NCBI GenBank assembly: GCA_965248805.1
Contig: CBDFKJ010000009.1
Span: 1,302,001-1,366,000, forward strand
DNA length: 64,000 nt
From: CBDFKJ01 sp965248805
GTDB taxonomy: Bacteria; Pseudomonadota; Alphaproteobacteria; UBA6615
Reading direction: 5' to 3'
Shown: in pieces, positions 33,431-43,400 of the stretch
Position numbering within the stretch: position 1 is the stretch's first letter
How the letters are laid out: each line of letters starts with the position of its first letter
Position numbers and translations under genes: made by a program
The notes under the pieces: model-generated
Databases searched by the model: none
Told to the model about the DNA's origin: nothing
Seen by the model: only the letters and a program-made list of their open reading frames with translations

Positions 33431-33831
33431 TGAGCGCCAACGCAGCGCCCGAAGACGAGGACGCGCCGGTCGCCGGCAACATGGCGGCGGAGGATGTAAA
33501 GGCCGCGGATGAGCTCGCGGTGCTGTTCCCCAACATCGATGTCGTGGTGCGCGATCCCGACAGCAGCGCCGCGGTTACGCTGACGTTGCGCGAGTTCCGC
33601 TTCCGCGAGGGGCTCGAGGCGCAGGCCCTGGCGCGGCCGCTGATCCAGGCGTTGACGCGATTGGCGGACCAGGCAGGCGCGGACGACACGGCCGCGGTCG
33701 ACGTGGCGGCTATCGAGGCCGCGATCGGCGGTCATCCCGATGTCTGGCTCGATTTGATCGGTATCGCGGCGGGCCGCGATACCGCGTGGCTGTCGCGGCT
33801 CTGCGACGCCGACGCGCGCACCGTGTCTCAT
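33430..33831 (+). pseudogene. Tail assembly chaperone, 5' part, interrupted by IS1182-like copy 2
   Basis: 134 codons (MSANAAPEDEDAPVAG... to ...ARTVSH) before the IS end. With the IS and one TCAT copy removed, the frame continues without error at 35290 (A-M-W-D-A-N). That gives an upstream product of about 186 aa, plus a longer -1 frameshift product. It lies between tube and tape-measure genes, the invariant place of gpG/gpGT chaperones. As it stands, translation runs 9 codons into the IS and stops at 33858. Confidence 0.85.
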
Positions 33832-35285
33832 CAGCCCGGTGATGAAGTCGCGCTTTGATCAATCGGTTTTGGGGGCGACGATGATGATGATAACGAGCAT
33901 GGCTGGTTTGCCTTCGATGTTCGCCACGATGGCGATCGCCAGGGCAGCATCGAACTGAATAACGAACAAAAGGGTGCTCTTTGCACTCGCAGCCTCCCTC
34001 GGCGTGCCTGATCCGAACAGCGCGCGCATCAGAATGCCGAGATTGAACCCGGCGACATGGATCAGGTAGCGTTTGTGGACGTTCTCGCGCGCCCGCAGCA
34101 ACGCGCGGCGCATGCCGCCACGGTCGAGGACATGGGCGAAGCTGCGCTCGACCATCTCACCGCGCCTGCGCATGGCGTTCCGCGCGACGCCGGACTTCAA
34201 TCGCGCCCGGTTGGCGTAGACAGCCTGACGTGCCGCCTGGTCGCCATGCCAGCGCAGATAGCCGTTGGCGGGCTCCGGCTCGGAGATCCGCGTTTTCCAG
34301 ACGCCGCCGTCGAGGTCTTTCAGCCCCTCGCGTGAATGATAGCCCTTGTCGCCAACGAGACTGCAGGGCTCTGCCCGTGTTGGAGCCAGGCCGACCTCGG
34401 CGAGGTTGCGCGCGGCCGCCTCCAGCGTCCCAGGCAAAGTCGTCGTGTCGCCTTCATCGGCTGGATAGATCGGCGCCGCAACGATGACGCCGGTGTCGAG
34501 ATCGACCGCGTGCTCGGGCTTGTAGGCCAGATGCGTGGTGCCGTCCTTCATCCGCGCGATCTTCGCATCAGGATCGGTCGGGCTCGTCCAATCCTTGTTC
34601 GAAAGCTTCTTGCCCTTCCGCCGGCGATCGAGCCGGACGAGGTCGTCGATCGTCGGCGTTTCGACGCCACTCTCCTTCGCCATTTGCGTCAGCATCTCGC
34701 GATAGGTCTCGCCGCTATCGCGCCGCACGATGGCTCGCAGGGCGGCGTTGGCTTCCATCGTCGAGCCGTCGACGCCGATCCGCTCGCCCTTCACCAGACC
34801 GCGCGCGGCGACGAGAGCCAGAACCCAGTCGAAAACCTTTTCATGGACCTCGTGCGGCAGCCGGCCGCGCGTCTTCGACAACCAGGAATGATCGGGAACC
34901 TTGTCCCGGTTCGCCAACCGCAGAAACGCGCGAAGCGACAGCGAATCCGAACAGCGCCAAGCGATGCCGCGCTCGCTGCCGATGCCCTCGAAATAGCCGA
35001 TCATGTGCATCCGGAAATAACGCCCCGGCGGCAGCGAAGGAGCCCCCATCCGAGGTGCGTAGTATGGCTTGCACGTCGCCTCCACGAAGCCGTCAAAGCC
35101 AGACTCGGTCAGCAACTCATGCAGCCGGTCGGAAAACGCGTGTCCAGGCGAACGCGGCATCTCCGCCCATGTCACCACGAGGTCACCCTGAACCTCGCTC
35201 TGTCGTCTCAATGCCATCGCACGACGCCCGTCTAAATCTCTATGTTCAGACAGAATCAGACACGCCGGACTTCGTCAACGGGCTG
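33832..35285 (-). mobile_element. IS1182-like insertion sequence, copy 2 (1454 bp)
   Basis: Same length and ends as copy 1, opposite orientation, flanked by perfect TCAT duplications (33828-33831 and 35286-35289). The intact duplication and restored host frame show simple insertion with no later rearrangement. Confidence 0.95.
33859..35217 (-). CDS. IS1182-like transposase, copy 2
   Basis: 452 residues, identical in protein sequence to that at 3163-4521, with the same VDGSTMEANA, SNKDWTSPTDPDAKIARM and VERSFAHVL landmarks. Its reading direction is opposite to the surrounding tail operon, and its insertion should be polar on the tape-measure and tail-tip genes downstream. Confidence 0.9.
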   Translation of the reverse strand: MALRRQSEVQGDLVVTWAEMPRSPGHAFSDRLHELLTESGFDGFVEATCKPYYAPRMGAPSLPPGRYFRMHMIGYFEGIGSERGIAWRCSDSLSLRAFLRLANRDKVPDHSWLSKTRGRLPHEVHEKVFDWVLALVAARGLVKGERIGVDGSTMEANAALRAIVRRDSGETYREMLTQMAKESGVETPTIDDLVRLDRRRKGKKLSNKDWTSPTDPDAKIARMKDGTTHLAYKPEHAVDLDTGVIVAAPIYPADEGDTTTLPGTLEAAARNLAEVGLAPTRAEPCSLVGDKGYHSREGLKDLDGGVWKTRISEPEPANGYLRWHGDQAARQAVYANRARLKSGVARNAMRRRGEMVERSFAHVLDRGGMRRALLRARENVHKRYLIHVAGFNLGILMRALFGSGTPREAASAKSTLLFVIQFDAALAIAIVANIEGKPAMLVIIIIVAPKTD

Positions 35286-35289
35286 TCAT

Positions 35290-35567
35290 GCCATGTGGGA
35301 TGCCAACGCCCTTTTTTTCGTCCGCCGTCTCGTCGCGGGCGCGATCGACAACGCCGCGACGGCACACCTGTTCCGCTCGCTCGCGTCCTGGATGCGCTCG
35401 TCCGCGCCGGACATGGAGCCGGACACCTCGAGCTCTGCGATCAATTGACCTGGCGTCAGATCAAGCTGTTCTGGCGCGAGGCCGAGCGGCGGCGGGTAAC
35501 GGAGGCGGCCGATATGGCGACCGCCATCTGCGTGACGCTGATGGGCGGAAGCGACGACAATGACTGA
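35290..35567 (+). pseudogene. Tail assembly chaperone, 3' part with -1 frame extension
   Basis: In the upstream gene's own frame this segment adds 52 codons and ends with TGA at 35446-35448. In the -1 frame after the slippery site it continues to TGA at 35565-35567 and encodes LTWRQIKLFWREAERRRVTEAADM, which resembles the T-type domain of frameshifted chaperones. So two products, G and G-T, would have been made before the IS arrived. Confidence 0.8.
35313..35319 (+). other. -1 programmed ribosomal frameshift site T TTT TTC
   Basis: Codons here are CTT TTT TTC in the chaperone frame, giving an ideal X-XXY-YYZ heptamer. Slipping back one base opens an 83-codon extension that ends just 14 bp before the tape-measure gene. 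Location, frame and domain content match the conserved frameshift in tail-assembly chaperones. Confidence 0.8.
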
Positions 35568-35581
35568 CGCGGCCGGGTAGG

Positions 35582-38131
35582 ATGGCGCGCGACCTCGAGC
35601 TTGCCGTCCGCGTGCGTGCGGACCTGGGCAGAGCCACCCGGGAGATCAAGGGTCTGCGGCGTGATCTCCGCGGCGCCGGCGATGCGTCGGCGAAGGCCGG
35701 CCGCCAGGCGCGGGGCCTGGCGTCCGCTTGGGGCCGGGCATCAGGCTCGGCGCGTGGGCTGCGCGGTAGCATCGGCGGTATTCAGGCGGCGATCGCAACT
35801 GTCGGCGTCGTAGCCCTCACACGTTCGATCATCAGCGCCGGCGTCGCGGTCGAGCGCCTGGAATCCAGGTTCAGCGCAGCGGCCGGCGGCATCGAAGCCG
35901 GGCGCCGGGAATTGGCCTTCGTACGGAACGAAGCGGAACGTCTCGGCATCGACTTTCTTTCCGCCGCGGATGCCTATTCCGGCTTCGCGGCGGCGGCGCG
36001 AGGCACTGCGCTGGAGGGCGCCGCGGCGCGTGAGATTTTCTCCAGCGTCGCGGAAGCCGCTCGCGTGATGGGCCTCTCGGCCGACAACACCCGCGGCGTG
36101 CTGCTGGCCCTCGAACAGATCATCTCCAAGGGCACGGTGCAGGCCGAGGAGCTGCGCGGACAGCTCGGCGAGCGCCTGCCCGGCGCCTTCCAGATCGCCG
36201 CCCGGGCGATGGGAGTGACAACCCGGGAGCTCGGTGAGATGCTGGCACGCGGCGAGGTGCTGGCCGACGACTTGCTGCCGAAGCTCGGCCGCGAGCTGCG
36301 CGCATCGGTGGCGGACGACCTTCCGCGGGCGGTGACGACCGCGGACGCGGCGTTCGCGCGCCTCAAGAACCAGATCGAGGAGCTCGAGGCCGCCGTCGCC
36401 GAAAGCGGCATCCTCGACTTTTTTGCCGATCTTGCCAGCGGCGCCGCGAAGGCGCTGCGCGCGGCCCAACAGGCCGTTCGTGGCCCGTCGGTCGATAATC
36501 GCCTGGTCGGCCTGCTCAATCCGGGCGTGGGAAGGGAGCGGTTGACGCACGACAGCCGGGTCGCGGGCGATGCCCCCGGTCTGCTCCTGGAGGCAGTCCG
36601 TGCCGGCGAAACGATCTCGCAAGATGTCGCGCAGCGCTTGCACGAGTTCAACGCGCGCCTCGCGGAGGATCTCGCGTTCGATCCCAGTTTGATCGAAGCG
36701 GCGGCAGGCGACACCGCCACGGCGATCGCTATCCTGAAAGAGCTGCTGGACGGCGCCGAGACGGTACTGGCCGACGCCGAACGACGGCTCGAACGGACGC
36801 GGGGCAACGCGCTCGCCGGTGCGCGAAACCGGGTCGCCGCGCGCAAGGCCGAGCGCGACGCCCTCGAGGCTGAAATCGCTGTGCTCGAGGCGGCTCTTAA
36901 AACCCAGATCGACGATCCCGCCGCGGCCGGGCGCGAGCCGGTACCTGCTGCACCGGCCACCACCGAGGCGGGCCAGAAGGCGATCGCGCAACTGGAGCGC
37001 CAGCTTGTGCTGACCGCCGAGCTGAGCCGGGAAGAGATCGTGCGCCACGAGATCGCGCGTGGCCGTTATGCCGAGTTCGCCGAGGGCGAGAAGGCGCGCA
37101 TTCTCGCCCTCGCCCGCGAGCTCGACCTGATGGCGGCGCTGGCGGCCGAGTTCGAGAGCACGAAGAGGCGCGAGGAAGAGGCGGCCGAGAAACGCCGGGA
37201 AGCGCTCGCCGGGCTGGAGGAGGCCGGGCTCGCATTGGCCAAGCCCTATGCCCGCGCCCGCGCCGAGATCGAGAAGTGGCTCGAAGAGACCCTGGCCGCG
37301 CTCGGGGCCGGCGGGGAGGGGCACGAGGCCTACGCGGCGCGTGTCGCCGAGGCGCACGAGATCGCGGCCGAGCGGCTGAGACGCGTGGACGAGGAGGAGG
37401 CCGCCGAGCGGCTTCGCACCTCCAAGCGCTGGCAGGACGGCGTCATCCGGGGCCTCAGGGAGATGGCCGGCGAAGGCGGTGACGCCGCTGCCGCCATGGA
37501 GGACGGCGTCAAGCGGGCGTTCGCCGGCATGGAGGACGCGCTGGTCGGGTTCGTCACCACCGGCAAGGTCACGTTCTCCGACCTGGTCGATTCCATCCTC
37601 GCCGACATTGCCCGCATGACCGTCCGCCAGTCGATCACCGAGCCGCTGGCGAGCGCGCTGTCAGGCTGGCTCGGAACCCTGCTCAACGGCAACCCTGCCG
37701 CCGGCGGGCCCCCGGTGACGCTCGCCGCCGGCGGGCGCCCCGGGGCGATCGCCGCCGGCACCGCGACCGGGGTCTACCACTCGGGCGGCGTCGCGGGCGC
37801 CCCGGGCGGCGTCAAGCGCGCCGTGCCGCCGGAGGTCTTCGCTCATGCGCCGCGCTATCACCGCGGCGGGCTGGCCGGCATGCTGCGACCGGACGAGGTG
37901 CCGATCATCGCGCAGACCGGCGAGCGCATCCTGTCGCGCGCCGAGACCCGCGCGCTCGCCCGGCCGCCCGACATCAAGATCGAGATCATCAACCAGGAAA
38001 CGCCGAAGCGGGCCCGGGTCGGCCAGCAGCGCTTCGACGGCGAGCGCTGGGTGCTCTCCCTGGTCGCCGACGACATCGAGACCGGCGGTGGGATCGCCAA
38101 GGCGATCGACGCCCGTCAGATGGCGCCCTGA
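35582..38131 (+). CDS. Tail tape measure protein
   Basis: 849 residues. An N-terminal helical region (LRRDLRGAGDASAKAGRQARG) precedes the conserved tape-measure domain (VERLESRFSAAAGG through EELRGQLGERLPGAFQIAARAMGVTTRELGEML, about 95-220). Then come long coiled coils, a Gly-rich stretch near the C-terminus (GGVKRAVPPEVFAHAPRYHRGGLAGML), and AQTGERILSRAET. It sets tail length and helps DNA ejection. It is intact but lies downstream of the IS. Confidence 0.92.
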   Translation: MARDLELAVRVRADLGRATREIKGLRRDLRGAGDASAKAGRQARGLASAWGRASGSARGLRGSIGGIQAAIATVGVVALTRSIISAGVAVERLESRFSAAAGGIEAGRRELAFVRNEAERLGIDFLSAADAYSGFAAAARGTALEGAAAREIFSSVAEAARVMGLSADNTRGVLLALEQIISKGTVQAEELRGQLGERLPGAFQIAARAMGVTTRELGEMLARGEVLADDLLPKLGRELRASVADDLPRAVTTADAAFARLKNQIEELEAAVAESGILDFFADLASGAAKALRAAQQAVRGPSVDNRLVGLLNPGVGRERLTHDSRVAGDAPGLLLEAVRAGETISQDVAQRLHEFNARLAEDLAFDPSLIEAAAGDTATAIAILKELLDGAETVLADAERRLERTRGNALAGARNRVAARKAERDALEAEIAVLEAALKTQIDDPAAAGREPVPAAPATTEAGQKAIAQLERQLVLTAELSREEIVRHEIARGRYAEFAEGEKARILALARELDLMAALAAEFESTKRREEEAAEKRREALAGLEEAGLALAKPYARARAEIEKWLEETLAALGAGGEGHEAYAARVAEAHEIAAERLRRVDEEEAAERLRTSKRWQDGVIRGLREMAGEGGDAAAAMEDGVKRAFAGMEDALVGFVTTGKVTFSDLVDSILADIARMTVRQSITEPLASALSGWLGTLLNGNPAAGGPPVTLAAGGRPGAIAAGTATGVYHSGGVAGAPGGVKRAVPPEVFAHAPRYHRGGLAGMLRPDEVPIIAQTGERILSRAETRALARPPDIKIEIINQETPKRARVGQQRFDGERWVLSLVADDIETGGGIAKAIDARQMAP

Positions 38132-38511
38132 TGGCCGCGTGGCCGGACTATGCGCGGATCGCGGCCGACGGCTACGGCGCGCTGCAGGACAGCGATATCG
38201 CGCGCACGCCGTTCGAGGACGGCCTGGTGCGACAGGAGAAGCGATTCACCGTAGCTCTCAACGTGCGCCGCATCACAGCGCACGTCGCCGATGACGATGC
38301 ATATGTGCGCTTTCGCACCTGGGCGTCGGAACACGCCCACCGTTGGTTCGCATGGACAGACCCCGAGGACGGGATGGCGCGCGAGGTGCGGGTGCGCGGC
38401 GGCGCCGGCGGCATTCAATACCGGGCCCACGTCCGCAGCGGACAGCGGAGCTGGGAGCTGACTTGCGAGCTGGAGGGCTACATGAGCCGAACCATCGAGA
38501 CGGGAGCCTGA
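38131..38511 (+). CDS. Minor tail protein following the tape measure
   Basis: 126 residues. It starts on the tape-measure stop (TGATG). WPDYARIAADGYGALQDSDIARTPFEDG and RFRTWASEHAHRWFAWTDPEDGMAR resemble the small minor tail proteins that join tape measure to distal tail in lambda- and D3112-like phages. Confidence 0.7.
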   Translation: MAAWPDYARIAADGYGALQDSDIARTPFEDGLVRQEKRFTVALNVRRITAHVADDDAYVRFRTWASEHAHRWFAWTDPEDGMAREVRVRGGAGGIQYRAHVRSGQRSWELTCELEGYMSRTIETGA

Positions 38512-38513
38512 TC

Positions 38514-38891
38514 ATGGGATTGAAGACCGAAGGCGAGAAGCTGTGTTTCCAGGGCGGTTTGTTGTCGGCCACGGTGCATGTGGCGCTGCACACGGCCGAC
38601 CCCGACGCCGCCAACGAGCTCGCCGGCGGCGACTACAACCGGGTCGCGGTCGACGCCGTGGGCTGGACCATCGACGCCGGCACGGGTGAAGCCTCCAATG
38701 CGGCGGTGATCGCCTTCCCGGCGCCGACCGCCGCGTGGGGCGATCCGACCCATGTCGGGCTGTGGGACGCCGCCGCGGGCGGCAATCTGCTCGCTTCGGT
38801 CGCGCTCGCCAACGACGTGCCGGCACCGGCGCCGGGGGCGGAGATATCGATCCCGGCGGCGGCGCTCGCGGTCGCGATCATCACCGACTAG
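38514..38891 (+). CDS. Tail fibre-type small structural protein
   Basis: 125 residues. VHVALHTADPDAANELAGGDYNRVAV, then ASNAAVIAFPAPTAAWGDPTHVGLWDAAAGGNLLASVAL form the beta-rich pattern of the small phage tail proteins with xDPTHVGLxDAA signatures. It is probably a distal tail or fibre-adapter component. Confidence 0.75.
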   Translation: MGLKTEGEKLCFQGGLLSATVHVALHTADPDAANELAGGDYNRVAVDAVGWTIDAGTGEASNAAVIAFPAPTAAWGDPTHVGLWDAAAGGNLLASVALANDVPAPAPGAEISIPAAALAVAIITD

Positions 38892-38900
38892 GCGCCGGCG

Positions 38901-40109
38901 ATGCCCGGCCTGTCGATCTTCGGTGCCGAGGTCGCGCTTGGCGACGACAGCCAGGTCTACTGGCGACGGTCAGCACCGGGCTACGAGTTCGCCGGCGATC
39001 TCGCGATCTCACGCCCGGGCGTGAACCCACCGATTGCCCCGGAGATCATCGACGGCGCCGGCCCGACCTATGTCAGTATCATTCGCTTGCGCGACGATGC
39101 CGGGCGCGTCCTGATCAACTTGTCCGGCCAACCCGAGCACGATACCACCAACCCCGACGAGTTCACGGCCGCGGCCGAGAGCAACATCCGGCTCTGCGTC
39201 CAATACAAGGAACGGCGGGTGGTGATCGCGATCGGAGATACGACCGATCCGTATCACTTTCTGCCGGCCAACGCCGCGGACGTGCTGGCCTTCGTCACCG
39301 ATTGGAAGGCCGACGCCGACCGCACCATGGAGCCGGTGCACGCGGCCCTGGTCTGGGGCGGCGGTGACAGCCTGGTCGACTTCAGAGACTTCACAGTGCC
39401 GCGCCGGGTCAAGCTCGCACCGGGGGCGATCGACGGCGGGTTTGCGGCCTCGGCGAGGCTCCGCTACCGCATTGCGCCGGCCGCCGGCATCGACGCCGGC
39501 CCGATCGTCGCAAGCGCGCGCCTGCGCAACCACATCCCGATCGCCGCCCGCCTGGAAGCCGGTCCCGTCACCGGCGGCGTTCAGCTCCGCTACCGCATCC
39601 TGCCGGCGGCCCGCGTGGACGCCGGTCCGCTCACCGGGCGGGTAATCCTCCGCGACCCGCGAAGCTTCAAGCTGGCGATCCGCGCGACGGCACCGTCGCA
39701 CGTCGTGCTGACCGCGCTGGAGATCCGCCATCCCGCGATCGCCGAGCCGGTGCGCGTGGTCAACGACACGCAGGATCACACCATCGGGGGCGAACGTTAC
39801 GTGGGCCTGCGCTTCGGCGCCCGGCTCGCCGGCGACATCGAAGGCCAGGCGCCCCGCGCCGAGCTGGTGATCGACAATGTCGGCCGCGAGCTGACGCAGT
39901 GGATCGAGGCGGCGGACGGCGGGGTTGGCGCCACCGTGCACGTGATGCAGGTGCTCGACGGCACGCCGGAATGGGAGATGACCATGGACGTGGCCCACGT
40001 GCGTCTCGACCAGGAACGGGTCACCGCCCGGCTCGGCTTCGACCCGCTGCTCGGCCGCGCCGCCGTGACGCTGCGCCACGATCCGCAGATCAGTCCGGGG
40101 CTGTTCTGA
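38901..40109 (+). CDS. Distal tail protein, repeats plus C-terminal DUF1833-like domain
   Basis: 402 residues. The N-terminus (about 1-160) is an unfamiliar beta domain with YVSIIRLRDDAGRVLINLSG. Residues about 177-252 hold imperfect repeats. The C-terminal 150 residues (VLTALEIRHPAIAEPVRVVNDTQD, then LVIDNVGRELTQWIEAADG) match DUF1833, which in siphoviruses precedes the NlpC/P60 protein. The stop overlaps the next ATG. Confidence 0.75.
   Translation: MPGLSIFGAEVALGDDSQVYWRRSAPGYEFAGDLAISRPGVNPPIAPEIIDGAGPTYVSIIRLRDDAGRVLINLSGQPEHDTTNPDEFTAAAESNIRLCVQYKERRVVIAIGDTTDPYHFLPANAADVLAFVTDWKADADRTMEPVHAALVWGGGDSLVDFRDFTVPRRVKLAPGAIDGGFAASARLRYRIAPAAGIDAGPIVASARLRNHIPIAARLEAGPVTGGVQLRYRILPAARVDAGPLTGRVILRDPRSFKLAIRATAPSHVVLTALEIRHPAIAEPVRVVNDTQDHTIGGERYVGLRFGARLAGDIEGQAPRAELVIDNVGRELTQWIEAADGGVGATVHVMQVLDGTPEWEMTMDVAHVRLDQERVTARLGFDPLLGRAAVTLRHDPQISPGLF
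39429..39660 (+). repeat. Tandem protein repeats of about 25 residues in the DUF1833-like protein
   Basis: The unit A-G-x-I/L-x-A-G-P-I/V-x-x-x-x-x-L-R-Y-R-I-x-P-A-A recurs about three times (SARLRYRIAPAAGIDAGP, SARLRNHIPIAARLEAGP, VQLRYRILPAARVDAGP). It links the N-terminal domain to DUF1833. Such repeats may extend the protein or vary in number between related phages. Confidence 0.7.
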
Positions 40110-40498
40110 TGCACTGGGCCGAGGCCTATGTCGGCCGCGCTTACGTTGAGGACCGCTTCGACTGCGCCCACCTGGTGGTCGAGGTGATGCGCAAGCGGTT
40201 CGGCCGCGACATCGCGCTGCCCGCCCATGCTGCCGGCCTGCGCAACCGCGACGCCCAGATCGCGGCGCTCAGAGGTGAGTTCGCCGAGCCGACGCGGAGC
40301 CCCGTCGAGGGCGACGCGGTTCTGATGCGCGCCGCCGGCCGCCGGCGCGCGCTCGGCCACCATATCGGCGTCTGGTGCAACATCGCCGGCGCGCCGCACG
40401 TGCTGCATTGCCTCAAAGGCATCGGCGTCTGCCTGCACCCGATACGTGCACTCGGCCGCCACGGCCTCGAAACGACAGGGGTCTACCGGTGGATCTGA
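40109..40498 (+). CDS. NlpC/P60-family tail peptidase
   Basis: 129 residues. The catalytic Cys is in DRFDCAHLVVEVM (about residue 16), with the His in RALGHHIGVWC and a later HVLHC. This is the tail-associated peptidoglycan endopeptidase that opens the wall during DNA entry. It lies between DUF1833 and tip genes as in D3112/B3- and lambda-like tails. Confidence 0.88.
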   Translation: MHWAEAYVGRAYVEDRFDCAHLVVEVMRKRFGRDIALPAHAAGLRNRDAQIAALRGEFAEPTRSPVEGDAVLMRAAGRRRALGHHIGVWCNIAGAPHVLHCLKGIGVCLHPIRALGRHGLETTGVYRWI

Positions 40499-43400
40499 CC
40501 GCCACCGGCAACGCCCTTGCACGGCCGGTGCATCGGTCCTGCACGGCGCTTGCACGACCCGTGCACGGCGAGATCACCGCCGATCTGTGGCCGCACCCGC
40601 TGACCGCCGAGCATCGCCAGACCCGGATCCGCGCGGTCGCGCCCGGCGCTACGCTGGCCGATCTCATCGCCGCCGAATGGCCCGTGGGCGACATTGCCGT
40701 GGCCGTCAACGGCCGCCCGGTGCCGCGCGAGGCCTGGCGCGATATCGTTCTCACCGGCGGCGACATCGTTACGCTCCGCGCCGCCATGCACGGTGGCGGC
40801 GATGATTCCGATCCCCTCCGCATCGCGCTCCAGCTCGCCATCGTGGTGGCCTCGATCGCGCTGCCGCCGCTGTTGCCGGCGTCCTGGGGGCTCGTGACCG
40901 CGACGACCGGCGCGCTCACTCTCAAGGGCGCCCTTGTCAGCGGCGCCATCAGCCTCGTCGGCGGCCTGATCGTCAATGCCCTCGCTCCGCCGCGCCTGCC
41001 CAGGGCGCCCGACGCCGGCACCGCCGCGGCGGCCGAGCCGGTCTACTCGCTCGCCGGCGGCGCCAACCGCGCGCGCGCCTACGGTCCGCTCATGCTCGTG
41101 CTCGGCACCCACCGCGTCTTTCCCGACCTCGGCGCCGCCGAATACACCGAGTTCTCCGGCGACGACCAGTACCTGCATCAGATCTTCCACTTCGGCCTCG
41201 GCGCGCTCGACATAAGCGAGCTCAAGAGCGGCGACACGCCGCTCGGCAACTTCGAGGAGGTGGAGACACAGTATGGCGATGCCGACGGCCGCCTGACGTT
41301 GGTCGCCGGCAATGTCGACAGCGAGGCCGGAGCCGCGCTCGACGATGCCGGCTGGGTCGAGCGCACCACCGCCGCGGATACCAAGCGGATCGGCATCGAC
41401 CTCGCCGGGACGCTGTTCCGGGTCTCCGATCAGGGAGACGCCAAGCGCCACACCGTCACCGTCGAGATCGAGTACTGGCCGCAAGGCAACGAGAGCCTGA
41501 AGACAAGCCACACCGTGACGCTGGCGAACGGCGACACCACGCCCTACCGCAAGACGCTCGTCTACGGTCTTGCCGCAGCCGGCGCCTGGACCGTGCGTGT
41601 GCGCCGCACGAGCGCGCCCTCGTCCTCCGAGCGCGTCCACGACGCCATCACCTGGGCGGCGCTCCGGTCCTACCAGCCCGACACCGGCGACTATGCCGGC
41701 CAGACCCGGCTGGCGCTGAAGATCCGCGCCTTGGGCCAGCTCTCGGGCCGGCTCGATCGGCTGTCGGCGACGGTCAGGCAGAAGATCCCGGTCTGGGACG
41801 GAGCGCGATGGGGCGGGCCGCACCCCTCCAGCAATCCCGCCTGGCTGTTCCGCTGGTATGCCCGCGGCCTCCACATCGACGGCCGTCTCGTCGCCGGCGC
41901 CGGCCTGCCCGCGGCCCGCATCGACGACGAGACCATCGAGGCCTGGGGCGCCTGGTGCGACGCGCAAGGACTGCGCTGCGACTACGTCATCGACCGCCGG
42001 ACCACCCATGCCGAGGTGCTGACGCTGATCGCCCAATGCGGCCGCGCCAGCCCGAGTTGGCAGAGCGGCAGGCTCGGCGTGGTGTGGGATGAGGCGGACA
42101 AGCCCGCGACCGCCCTGATCACACCCGGCAACATCGTCGCCGGGAGCTTCGAGATCGACTACGCCGGCGGCAAGACGGCCGGCGAGATCGCCTGCCGCTA
42201 CATCGATCCCGATCTCGACTGGCAATACAACACCGTGCGCCGCACGGTCCCCGGAGCCGCGCCCGGCGGCCATACCGCGACCCTGACGCTGGCCGGCGTC
42301 ACCTCGCGCAGTCAGGCGGCCGCCGAGTGCAACCTCCAGGCCGCGCGCCAACTCCATCACCGCCGCCGTCTCAAGTGGGAGATGGGCGCCGAGGGCATCG
42401 CCGTCGCCCGCGGCGACGTCGTCCACCTGACCCACGCCCTGATCGATGGCGGCACCGCCGGGCGGCTCCACGGCGGCACCGCCGACCGCCTCCGCCTCAA
42501 CCGGCCCGTCACCCTCTCCGGCGCCGGCGATTGCCTGCTGCTCAGGCTCCCCGACGGTACGCTCCACAATACCGCCGTCAGCCACCCCGACGGCGCCGGC
42601 ACCAAGGGCGAGACCGATACCGTGGTGCCGGACACGCCGCTGCCCGCGGCCCCCGACGGCGCCGCCGCGCTCGATACCCTGTGGCGCTACTATCCCGGCG
42701 ACGCGCCGCCGGCCCGGGTGCGCATCGTCGCCATGGAGCCCGGCGCCGACCGGCGGGTGCGCTTCGAGGCCATCGACGAGGTCGACGCCTATTACGCCGC
42801 CGCCACCGCCGACCTCTCCGTGCCGCTGCCGGCGGCCGCCCGGCGCGCCGGCCGGGTGCTGCACATCGCGCTCTCCGAGATCCTGATCCGCGTCGGCAAC
42901 GGCTTTACCGTCGAGATCGCCGCCAGCCTCACCGTCGCCGGCGACTGGCGCGGCGGCATCATCCGCGCCGCGCTCGACGGCGGCCCGGCGCGCACCGTGG
43001 CCAGGCTCACCGACGGCGCCACCGAGGCGGTCTGGCAAGTCCCGCCGTCCGGAACCCTCACCGTCACCGCCGTCCCCGGCACCGAAGCCGCGCCCGCGGG
43101 CACGCCGTTCACGGTCGATTACATGATCCGGGGCAAGCTGGTGCCGCCGGGCAACGTCGCCAACTTCCTGGTCGATGCCCTGGGCGACGGCACACGTCGC
43201 TTCCGCTGGACACCGCCGGCCGATCCCGACCTCGCCGGGGTGCGCATCCGCCACGCCGAAGCGGTCGTCGGCGCAGCATCGCCCGCCTGGGACGCCATGA
43301 CGCCGCTGCATGACGGGTTGCTCACCTCGTCGCCCCACGCGACCGTCGATGCCGGCGCCGGGCGCTGGACCTTCGCCATCCGCGCCGAGGATACGTCCGG

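Noticed and set aside
4549..33831. Idea that the odd prophage gene order results from inversion between the two inverted IS1182-like copies
   Set aside because: Copy 2 keeps matching TCAT flanks and its removal restores a continuous reading frame, and both prophage ends keep GACTG, which an inversion between the copies would have disrupted.
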